Below are positions 30,510 through 38,983 of a stretch of 64,000 nucleotides of DNA, in pieces (the stretch's first letter is position 1; every line of letters starts with the position of its first letter). A program made the position numbers and the translations under genes. The notes beneath the pieces were generated by a model. It made no database searches. It worked only from the letters and a program-made list of their open reading frames with translations, and was not told where the DNA came from. The stretch is taken from positions 1,798,001 through 1,862,000 of the forward strand of contig JAJQJQ010000024.1 in the NCBI GenBank assembly GCA_028622995.1, written 5' to 3'. This stretch comes from Panagrolaimus kolymaensis. Lineage: Eukaryota > Nematoda > Chromadorea > Rhabditida > Panagrolaimidae.

Positions 30510-30821
30510 TTATGCATTCCTTGTAGAAGCATCAAAAACAAGTGGATATTTGTTGATTGTTTTGAAGAATGCTGCTGCTTCTTCATCATTATCGGTTACA
30601 GGGAAGTTATTTTTATTGTTATGGTTGTTTCTTTAGTTCATTTTTAGGTACTTTCTTGTCGCTGCTGATGTATCATCTTCTTTTCCAGGCCAGTTTTTTG
30701 TATTATTTGGTTTTTTCTTTAGTTCAATTTTTAGGTAATTTTTATGATCTATGGGCTTTGAATGTTAAAGAAAGGAATCTTTTTGGATATATGTTTTGAT
30801 TTTCTTCAAATGATGCTATGG
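30510..30821 (-). pseudogene. Decayed coding remnant reading into the satellite
   Basis: After a TTTTTCAG acceptor (30822-30829) the minus strand reads as coding-like sequence with at least two frame breaks. It contains two diverged tandem blocks that start YLKIELKKKPNN and YLKM (frame lost at a missing T, then ...NFPVTDNDEEAAAFF). The second block runs without interruption into the last satellite monomer as KYPLVFDASTRNA and stops at the monomer's TAA (30510-30512), which overlaps an AATAAA. I do not recognise the family. It is either the broken end of a gene whose 3' end seeded the satellite or a chance reading. The in-frame crossing and the internal repeat favour the first. Confidence 0.45.
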
Positions 30822-31359
30822 CTGAAAAATGTTTTGGGTTCATTACCGAGGCTACTGTTTACCCTTTGACCTCGTCATTTGGGTTATTATTAAAAGTGCA
30901 TGAGATAATTTCATAAATTTTCGGGCTTTATCAAAAGACGTTGATGATACATTTACCAAACCTTTCCATGTTTATGATTATTTTAATTGTCATTGTCTTT
31001 CTCTACATTTGCCTTCTCTTTGAAAATAGATTTGGATGAAATAAAAGCTCATCCACTTCCAACCTACTTTCCTTTTTGACTAAAAAATCAAATACCTGTA
31101 TATCTTTAGTCTTTGCCATTCATTTGTATGAAGAACCTTTGAACCTTTGAGTTATATATCGAGTAAATTCGGAAGACACAAGCGTTAAAGAATGTGAGAA
31201 GTTTCTCTATGCGTTGTAAATTTTCTGTCAAAAAAAGACAGAAACAAGAATAACACAATTTTTGGAAATGAAATAAAGAATTTCTTTTTTATTTGAACTA
31301 ACTTTTATAAATTTATTTAATTTTGCCCTGTTGGCTTCATGGCCTCTGAAATATGAAAA
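30822..31359. other. Non-coding AT-rich flank of the satellite
   Basis: No convincing exon, RNA gene or repeat copy is visible here. A stretch near 30840-30900 is slightly richer in G/C and could be more of the upstream gene remnant, but no frame stays open on either strand. Confidence 0.5.
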
Positions 31360-32130
31360 CAATAATTTAATACAGTTTTATTGGTTTGAAAATAAAAAAT
31401 AATTGCTATTTACTGAATTCTTAACGGCCGTAGACAGTTTAAAGAATTTTGAATACTTTTATTTTTTTTATAAATATTTTTAATAACCCTTTCAAGTTTT
31501 TTTTATTCCTTTCAAATATGCTACACAGTTAAAATAAAAAAATTATAGTACGTTTGTCCAAAAATGACCATAGTTTTATGACTTTTTATGAAAATAAAAA
31601 TTGCCATATTTACTTAATCATTATCGACAACAGTTAAAATAAACTTTTTAAAAATATATTTTTTTAAAAATCTTTCTCGATACGGTTCAGTTTTGTTGTA
31701 TCAAAAAATCCTGTTAATTCATTATTATCCAGTTTTTTTAGAAATACGATAAAACTTGTTGGGCATGTAAAAAAAGTTAAATTATTACTGGAATAAACTA
31801 TGATGCAGTTTTATAACATTTTGTGAATAAAAAAACATTGCCATTATCAGAGATGTTTTAAACTCATCAACAGTTAAAAAATATTAAAACTTTTTTCTCT
31901 CCAAAAATTTAAAGTTTCCGGTTTTTTTTAAAGAAGATATCTGTTGTAAACAAAATAATACAGTTTTTTTATTTCTCTCACCTCACAAAAAAATCCTTGT
32001 CAGTCAGTTAAAATAATAATCAAAATAAATATTTGAATACCGACCGACAGACAACTCCAGTTTTAGGAAATTTACTAAATAAAAAGTGTTGAAATGTTCT
32101 GCTAAATAAAAATGTTGTATGACAGTTAAA
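31360..32130 (-). repeat. Cluster of AAACTG-type elements, minus orientation
   Basis: On the plus strand CAGTTT or CAGTTA followed by an A/T run occurs near 31367, 31433, 31526, 31630, 31686, 31730, 31803, 31870, 31949, 32005, 32056 and 32121. That is twelve copies in 0.76 kb with a mean spacing of about 68 bp. The reverse complement is the same AAACTG word that fills the 58-64 kb region. No coding sequence lies in this stretch. The function is unknown. Confidence 0.7.
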
Positions 32131-32180
32131 AAATAATTTTAAAAAAGCTATTTTTTTAACAATAGTCATGGATTGTGCAG

Positions 32181-32320
32181 GTTACAAAAAGATTTAACTT
32201 CGGTTCATGATGAAACCCTTCGAGAATTAGCTAAACTTAAGCTTCCCTTTGTAACTCCGGATCGAATGGAAAAACTAAAGGAACAATGTCAAAAAAGTGT
32301 ATTTGAAAAGAATTGCATAA
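32181..32320 (+). pseudogene. Orphan coding-like exon ahead of an inverted satellite monomer
   Basis: Behind an acceptor-like ttgtgcag (ends 32180) a frame reads LQKDLTSVHDETLRELAKL, then ..PFVTPDRMEKLKEQCQKSVFEK, before entering the diverged satellite copy. Composition and the charged, helical look suggest real coding origin. There is no start codon or upstream exon that I can support. The order (PFVT.., about 20 residues, VFE/VFD, then the monomer) resembles the remnant at 30510-30821, so the two may be copies of one gene family. The family is not recognised. Confidence 0.4.
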
Positions 32321-32436
32321 TAAACATGGCAAACAAACCAATTCGATACGAAACAAAAATATTAAAATTATTAGTTAAAAATAAAAGATTGAATTTCTTA
32401 TAATTCCAAAGTTTATGAAACCGGTGTTTTTGTTTT
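32297..32436 (-). repeat. Single diverged, inverted satellite monomer
   Basis: The plus strand here aligns along its whole length with the reverse complement of the 135-bp monomer. It shares gcataataaacatggcaa, a ccaat..gatacgaaacaa block, aatattaaaattatt, aataaaaga and gtttatgaaacc, with a deletion of about 8 bp and scattered substitutions. It lies 1.8 kb outside the array, alone and in the opposite direction, and is far more diverged than any array unit. It is probably an old relic or a relative of the founder sequence. Confidence 0.88.
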
Positions 32437-32854
32437 TCAACATTGGATTTCTGTTGGAAGATTTTTTGGTGAAGTTGCGTCAATGCAAAGTCTTTTTTTA
32501 AACGGTCTGTACTGTTTGTGTTGTTCCATTTCTTTGATATTTGTTCAATGAAATATGCGTTAAAATCATTGATCGTACTTTTGCCTGTAATGGAATTGAG
32601 CTCTCTGGTTTGTGTTTTCGTGGTATTATTTGGTTATTAAACCCTTGCATTTTCTCACTTTTTTGAGGAGTATCTTAATCTAAGAAATGAAGCAGTGTCC
32701 ATGAATCATTCAAGGCAAATTGATTCATGCTTTAGAACATTTTTACAAACAAGTTAAATGTGTAAATGAAAAACAAAATACAATAATTTTATCGGTCTCA
32801 AAACTTTATTACATATACAAAATAAATAAACAAATACAAAATTTTTAATTTTTC
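32437..32854. other. Intergenic, with polyadenylation signal for the kinase gene
   Basis: No exon is supported. On the minus strand AATAAA lies at 32805-32810, about 45 bases past the kinase stop codon, and is the likely polyadenylation signal of that gene. Confidence 0.5.
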
Positions 32855-35800
32855 CTAAAAAATGTTTTTCAGCCATGGTTTTTGAAGTAATTCTTTAGCA
32901 GGTAAACGGAGTTTTGGATCAAGATGCAGCATATTAGAAAGAAATTCGATAAATTCTTCTCTATCATCTTCTGACATTTGATGAGATCTCAATTTCTTTT
33001 TAAATGCACGTTCCATCTTTTCTTTTATCGGATCAGAAACTTTGTCGGTTTTATCACTTATTTTCTTCTTCATTGCATCATCACCATTGTTGTTTTCTTT
33101 AAAATACGGTTGACGAGGAAGTCCATCAAAGAGCCTTACAAGTTGATCTATTTCACTCACTCTATGATTGAGGTGAATCATGCTTTTACCAGTAAATGCT
33201 TCTAGTAACTAAAACAAATTATGAATGTAATAATTTCGAAGAAGATTCTAAAAGCTTACAGTAACACCAAGCGACCAGATATCAAATGCATAAGTCAATT
33301 GGGCACCAAAGAAGTGCTCCGGTGGCCGATATCCAGGAGTTCCAATATCATGAAATTTTCCTTCTTTCTAAAAAAGAAGGTTAAATATAAATGAGCAAAC
33401 TATTATTTAAACAAAATTTACAATAACGTTTCCAAGATCGATCATTTTAAAGATGAGAGGAATATGTTTTTCATCTTTCAAATTAGAAAGTGCATTGTAA
33501 CATTCATTCAAATCTTTTCTTTTTTCTTCTTCTTTTTCAAGAGGTCTTTCTTTTCGACATGTCATACGAAATGGTGTTAAATCAGAATTCGGTTCAGCAA
33601 TATTTTTAAGTTGATCATATAAATGCTTTTGTGAAATACAAGTTGCAATATTCTTTGGTTTGATATCAGCATGAAGCATAGATTTTCCATCGATTTTGCA
33701 TTCATCATGAAGAGTTTGTAAAGCCAAAAGAATATGCTTTGCAAGTTTTTTGATAACATTAATGTGGAGGCCACCAGTTTGACGAGCTTCTTTCACCAAA
33801 ATATGAAGATCCTTTCCCAAAAGTTCATAAATGGAATAATTTTCTTCTATTTCAATAGGTAAATAATCATAATATTTCATAATATGTCGATGATTTTTAA
33901 GTTGTTTGAATGTATCATAAAGCTAAAATTAGAGAAATTAAAGTTGGAAAATTATGTAAAGAAAATTCCCACCGTTTCTTCTTCTGCATTCATATATCGA
34001 CCCCTTTTAAATACTTTAAAAGCCTTGAAAATTTGTTCTTTTAAGTCAGCAACAAGCCATAGAAGACAGGAACCACCATGACCAATTCTCGAGATGAAGA
34101 CAAATCTTGTTATTTCCCTATAAGAGGAGAGTTATTGTAGAATAAAGTATAAAAAACTTACTTTCCATCTACCATTTCAATGATAGAATTGCCTGGTTCG
34201 ATAATTGATATTGTCTTAGCATTAAACGTTATAGCGCTTTCAGGATATTTTGTATTAATTTCAGCTAAATTCCAGTTTGGATCAATCTTCTCAACATCAA
34301 GACGGGATTTATTTTGTGTATCCATAACATTTGAATTTTGAACGACATTGGCTGTTTGATGAAGTACGATAATTTCAGGTCCAATTGGTGTACTAAAAAA
34401 GGAAAAGAGTTTTTAGAATAAAAAAGATCAAATTTAACAAGAAAATGTCATAACTTTAAGGAGCTTTTATTTTCGTGATTTTCAAAGAAATCAAAGAAAA
34501 AAAGAGATTAATAATAAAAATAAACATACTTTTCTTTGCGTGGCTTTTTGTTAGGCCCTAATTTTTTTACACCTTCATACACACGTTTCGCTAAAAAAAG
34601 AAATATTATTTAGTTGATTCACAAATTAACAAAATGTAATACAATAGTAAGCCTTAACTCAGAAATGAATTTGAATAAAACTCACCGACTTTACCAGCTT
34701 TTTTCAAAAAACTTCTTGAAACTTCCAATGTTTCTTCAAAAAGAGATCCAGATTCGTTAGACGGCGTTGAGCTCAGGATTTGATAATCATCGAGAATGTT
34801 CACGTCTTGCTATAAAATGAAAATGCGATAAAGTTATTATTTATGAGAGAAAAAAACATTAACTTACAGGTTCATTTTCACTTGGTCCTTCAGAGATAGG
34901 ATCGAAGTTTAAACGGTATTTCTTATTTAAGGGTTTAGTTCTATTAGCTCCTTTTCCAAGATATATTGAATCATTTGAACGTAATGAAGAATAATAACTT
35001 GATTCAGCTAAAAATATGTCAAGTTTATTTAGCATATCTATGTAAAATACTTACCACGAGGATCCCATTGATTTTGGTCTTTAATTCGATCATATATTTC
35101 AATCAAATGGCCCTTTAGTTTTTGTGGTTTATTAATAACTAAAAAATGTAAAGTTTAAAAATTTGTTAAAGAAATTATTTACAAAAATACTCACCTTTAC
35201 AAAGTTCATTCTTATGACCACGGTTTACTACAGCTTTTGAGTATTCAACCAGCTCCACGAAACAATCATTTTCAAACTTTTCTCTCGTTTCAAATAAGGC
35301 ACCACATCTAAAAATGAAAAAATATTATTTTTACAACCAGGTAAAATAAAATGCATTATATGATAATGAGCTCTTTGTATTCGAAGCTTTAATTCATAGA
35401 AAAAATTAAAAATATTTGTAAATGTAATAGCAAATAAAAGCTAGTGCATGTAATTAAAGAAGAAAAAAATTATAAAGTAACTTACTTAGGATCGGGACAT
35501 CGGAATACATGGCGATTCTGTTGGCGGATAAATTGCCAGCCATTCATTACCACGCGCCAAACACCATCTTTATCTTTGTAAATAAATGTCTCTAAAAAAT
35601 AAAGTTAAAGTTTATTGGAATAATTATTTTTGATAATAAATTGTGAAAATAATGATTAGAAGATCCTCTAATTTCCAAAAATTTGTTGTAACTCTTGCTT
35701 TTGAAAATCATTAAATTTGTTCACACTCTCAAAAAAAAAAGCCCATTAGATCATTATGAAAACTTCATCATCAAGCAATAAAAAGTCCTTTATAGCATGC

Positions 35801-36310
35801 CGGAAGCTATTAGGTTCCAATGCAATCTAATAAAAAGATATGTATCTACTACTAGTAATGAGTTAAAAAGCTGTTTAAAAAAATGATTGAGTAAATATAT
35901 GGATTTGGGCTACGGAGTGCACAGTCATAACACAGGTGATAAGAAAAAAAAGAAAAAAATATCAGAAATATCTTTTTCTTACATATTTTTAAATAAAGAA
36001 ATACTAATTAATGCTTTATGTGAATCTACTAATGCCAGCTAACACACTTATGTTTTCAGATTTTTTATAAGAAAAAATTAATCAAAAAACATTTCGCTAA
36101 GATATATTTCAAAGTGGGGTAATAAACAAACGTTTATATCATAAAAACATATTTAAAAGGAAAAATTAGAAAGACAAAAAATCTAATAAATAGACATTAA
36201 ACCTATTTGATGCATAGTTGTAACATTTTATGAAAATATTAAAAAACCAAAAAAAACTTACTATTTGTAGTATTTGATGATGATGAGTTATCATTAAGTT
36301 CCAAATTCAT
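32855..36310 (-). CDS. FLYWCH-like zinc finger plus divergent CMGC-type protein kinase
   Basis: Twelve exons join in phase: 36310-36262, 35591-35486, 35307-35195, 35138-35055, 35007-34868, 34809-34686, 34590-34530, 34392-34162, 34117-33973, 33922-33422, 33367-33260 and 33208-32855. They give about 671 residues. Residues 17-89 look like a FLYWCH finger: aromatic FIY start, C48-x4-C53-G-A and H83, with N85 where the second His is expected. After a linker the kinase has a G-rich loop RIGHGGSC (313-320), Lys337 in AFKVFK, catalytic HADIKPKN (435-442), DLGN (513-516), PPE (533-535), DIWSLG, and an FLSNMLHLDP..R block near the end. About 55 extra residues separate HADIKPKN from DLGN. HxDIKP, DLGN and the insert recall SRPK kinases, and HADIKP also recalls PRP4. 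Key catalytic residues are present, so it is likely active. The last donor of exon 9 (GTGGGA) is weak. Substrate unknown. Confidence 0.82.
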
Positions 36311-36409
36311 GATTTCAAAGTTTAGTTCCAAGAAGCGTTTTTGAGAACTCCACAAAAAATTTGTAAATTAGAAAGCGAAGGAAGGACTTGAAAGAAAAAG
36401 GAGAGAAAT

Positions 36410-36630
36410 GAGTTTCAAAAGTTTTATTGTGTGGAGAAATTTGTATGCAAATTTTAGTGTTTGGGCATTTTTCTTTTTTAGTTTTCAAACTTTTTTTTGA
36501 AATGAAAAATTTATTTCCACGTTAATTTGGAAAAGAGTGAAGAGTGGTCGATTTGTAATCATTTGAGTTTGTAGCTTAGAGGTAAGAAGTTTGCTACTTC
36601 GTGCTTGTCTAACACATTGCGATAACGAGC
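36410..36630 (-). promoter_or_regulatory. Upstream module shared with the inverted-repeat genes
   Basis: About 200 bp upstream of the kinase start matches the upstream region of both genes in the 41.6-44.2 kb inverted repeat, in the same orientation to the gene. Shared blocks include gagaaatttgtatgcaaattt, a cattttcttttttagttttcaaac-type tract, aatttatttc, and tggtcgattt. The near-palindrome ATTTGTATGCAAAT (36439-36452) contains the octamer ATGCAAAT known from POU-factor sites. It lies 129 bp from this start codon, and 103 and 105 bp from the other two. A shared promoter is inferred. Confidence 0.55.
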
Positions 36631-36970
36631 GATTGCAATCAAATAAAACAACTCCTTGCTGTTTTCAATGCATCTAACTAGCTTGTGCGATAAATAATTT
36701 ATTTTAGTATTGAAAAGTTACTTAATTTTTAGCCCTAACATAAATTGATTTCAAAAGAAGGATAATCTGACGAAGCTTATAGCTTTCCTCGAAACTTTCT
36801 TTCTCATTAAACTCTTTTTGCTCTAAAAAACAAGCTATTCTATGATTTATTATTATTATTATTCATTTTCCAAACAGTTTATAATTCATTTATTAAACTA
36901 AAATAAACACAAAAAACATAAAAAGACAATATTCAAAAAGTTTGAGAAATCAAATGGTTTATCGTTCACA

Positions 36971-38258
36971 TCATTCGCAGTAACTATTGGGTGACGTAGT
37001 GGCGGTGGAAGATGGATCAATTGATGAATCATCGGTGCTTGTAAAAGAAGAGCTTGGATGAGCTTTGGTTGATGCGTCTGAAGATGCTTGAGAATTATGA
37101 CTTGCAAGAGATAAAAGTGATGAACTTGGATGAGCTTGGATTGAAGAGTTTGATGATGATGGCTTTGAAACTTGAAAAATGTTTGAGAGGCTTAAATCAG
37201 CTCGAGGCATAGTTGAACGACGAATATCACCGTTGTAAAGTTTGAAAATCTCATCATATTTTTTGTTTTTGAAGATGTTTTGATAAAGATTATGATGACG
37301 ACGTGGATCAGCAAGTTGATTGACGAGATCCAGAGCAAAGCAACGCTTATTACAGCAACCTGTAGTGCCTAAAAAAAGAATGTTAATATATCAAATTCGA
37401 AGACACCAAAAACATGTCATAATTATGAGGAACCATTGACAACACAAAGACAGCAAATAGCATGTTCACAACGTCCCAAAATATGTAAACCGGCTAGAGT
37501 TCTCATTTGACCACAAGGTCCATCCCACATTCGAACATGAAGTTCATAAAGAGCATTACCAAAATATCAACATTAACCCTCCAAAAATGATTATAAAAAC
37601 GTACAAATTTCGACATTGATTTCACGATGATTAAGACAAGAAAGCAAAAGAATGTTCAGATTTCAATGTAAATGATGAAACACTTCGAGTTGCAGAAGCT
37701 TTAGGAATACAACATTTTATTGATGGTGGAGTTTCTGCAACACTTTTACATTCACGATCTTTTGATTCTTTTTTAGGATTCTTCTTGGCTTTGGATGATG
37801 ATGATGCACGTTGACGAGATGATAAAAGTTTCTTCTTTTGTTTAATTTCTTGATGAACTGGAGGACCACCTTCCATCCAGCTTACAGTATATCGAAATCG
37901 AATAGTACCAGATTTTTCAGGAAACTTTGTATGGAGTTTACATGAATCAGCTACCAAAGAAATTTCATCACCAAATTGACGAACAATAAATTGCGGCAAA
38001 TAATCTTTTGCATTTTTTGTTGTTGAAGTGATAAACCATCATCATTATTTGAAGAAGTTGTTGAAGACGATTTTGATATTGTAGCTTCAGCTAATCCACC
38101 ATCTTTTGAACAATTTATTTCACAAACTTGTCTTTCGTTTTCCCACATGCCTGATTCAGTTGTATTGCAGCTATTTTCAATAAGAAATCTTCTAAAAAAT
38201 GAAACAAAGTTATATAAAAAAATCAAAAGACAAACAAAAAAAGTTACATATAATTCAT
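36971..38258 (-). pseudogene. RING-like Cys/His-rich protein, reading frame broken
   Basis: Likely exons are 38258-38248 (M-N-Y-I), 38191 to about 37610, about 37583-37434, and 37368-36971. The N-terminal part is acidic and Ser-rich. A beta-rich block follows (YLPQFIVRQFGDEISL...RFRYTVSWMEGGPP), then a Lys-rich stretch, then LYELHVRMWDGPCGQMRTL. Next come a zinc-binding motif of RING type (C-x-H-x2-C-x2-C-x7-C-C-x3-C; RCEHAICCLC...GCCNKRC) and a low-complexity Ser/Thr tail. A ubiquitin-ligase role is plausible from the motif only. The frame is lost at a six-A run near 38018, near 37633, and at a T-run near 37573; one base in each T or A run would restore it. Base-call indels or a real pseudogene both fit. 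The whole-protein family is not named with confidence. Confidence 0.55.
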
Positions 38259-38347
38259 TTTCACAAGATCCTACCCAATAAGCAAGTAATCAACGACGAC
38301 TTCACAAATGAAAATGAAGATTGCGAAATGAATGAAAAAGGTTGAAA

Positions 38348-38983
38348 TTAGTTTTTTTGCAGGCCACCAGCAAGACCAGTAAGACATAGTTCAATTGCAA
38401 GAGATTTTCCTACAGCTCGAGTAAGACGTTGAGTGCCACCTGCACCGGGAATAGTACCAAGATTGATTTCAGGTTGAGCGAATTGAGCTTTATCACCAGC
38501 ATAAATAATATCACACATCATAGCAAGTTCACATCCACCACCAAAAGCAAAACCATTTACAGCAGCAATAATAGGTTTAGGAAATTTTGAAAGTTTTGTA
38601 TAATCTGTATTAAATTCACCAGAATAAAGTTGAGCAAATTCACAATTGATAAATTCTTTAATATCTGCACCAGCAGCAAAAGCATTCTTTGAACCTGTTA
38701 TAACTATAGCAAGCACGGATTTATCATGTTCAAATTCTTTGAGAGTTGATTCAATCTAAAAAAATCAATAAAAGTAAAATCAAAAATGTTTGCAAGCGAA
38801 GAAACAACCTCATTCAAAAGTTGAGTACATAATGCATTCGAAGCTTTCGGTCGATTGAGAGTGATAAGGCCAACATTGTTATTAGCACCAACACGTTCAA
38901 CTTTGATCATTTCATACGAAGCTAAAAACATTCATAAATTAATAAATTTCGTCTTTGAAAAACTTACCGGTAGACATTTTCAT
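38348..38983 (-). pseudogene. ech-6: Enoyl-CoA hydratase (crotonase) lacking its C-terminal third
   Basis: Exons are 38983-38968, 38921-38809 and 38755-38348. The sequence is close to nematode and animal short-chain enoyl-CoA hydratase, a mitochondrial beta-oxidation enzyme that adds water to 2-trans-enoyl-Co[31 protein letters not shown], and [16 protein letters not shown], which holds the first catalytic Glu. [16 protein letters not shown] holds the second. After [11 protein letters not shown] the protein ends at once in LAGGLQKN and a stop, so roughly 90 residues that form the C-terminal helices and trimer contacts are missing. Upstream, ILAGQNALKNVSRAQQ reads like a transit peptide but has no in-frame ATG; the start used here is the ATG of MKMST. 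It is probably a truncated copy or misassembled, not a working enzyme. Confidence 0.75.

Larger units (their letters stand above)
1..30541. repeat. 135-bp AT-rich satellite array (about 226 copies)
   Basis: The monomer start (ccatgtttattatgc) recurs exactly every 135 bp from position 1 to 20251, which is 150 units with no net length change. The next 76 units span 10250 bp, exactly ten bases short of 76 x 135. Ten units carry a one-base shorter T-run before ccacctcg, which accounts for the deficit. A 41-bp partial unit ends at 30541, where acaacgg becomes acaagtgg. Hand count gives about 32 G/C per 135 bases. Two main monomer types alternate: one with ggaaaaaaaataaactc, attaaat and aatcttgtctcg; the other with gtaaaaaaaagaaactc, atcaaat and a T-run plus ccacctcg. 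Short ORFs of 60-92 codons inside it only follow the repeat phase and are not genes. The left end is outside the window. A centromeric, subtelomeric or eliminated-DNA role is possible but not shown. Confidence 0.98.
16801..30541. repeat. Distal satellite zone with extra monomer variants
   Basis: From about 16.8 kb the array gains variants that are absent or almost absent to the left. These are gcttggttgcc for gcttgattgcc, gaatcatc for gaagcatc, catatctttt for cataaatttt, taaaatc for taaactc, and a tatttttatcttg junction. All ten 134-bp units also lie here, from 20.3 kb on. The left half is more homogeneous. This zoning fits local homogenisation by unequal exchange, with the non-satellite border holding the more diverse copies. 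Confidence 0.85.

Noticed and set aside
1..30541. CRISPR-like array
   Set aside because: Units are contiguous 135-bp tandem copies with no unique spacers, and the host is a eukaryote with intron-containing genes.
1..30541. Centromere call from a CENP-B-like box or telomere call
   Set aside because: No 17-bp box-like motif or telomeric hexamer run is visible. Location on the chromosome is unknown.
30569..30799. Plus-strand 76-codon Leu/Phe-rich ORF next to the satellite
   Set aside because: It is the antisense shadow of the minus-strand coding remnant. Its hydrophobic look comes from T-rich composition.
36560..36640. tRNA-like gene (tagcttagagg resembles an A box)
   Set aside because: No matching B box or acceptor stem. 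The stretch aligns instead with the decayed coding remnant at 44.16 kb.
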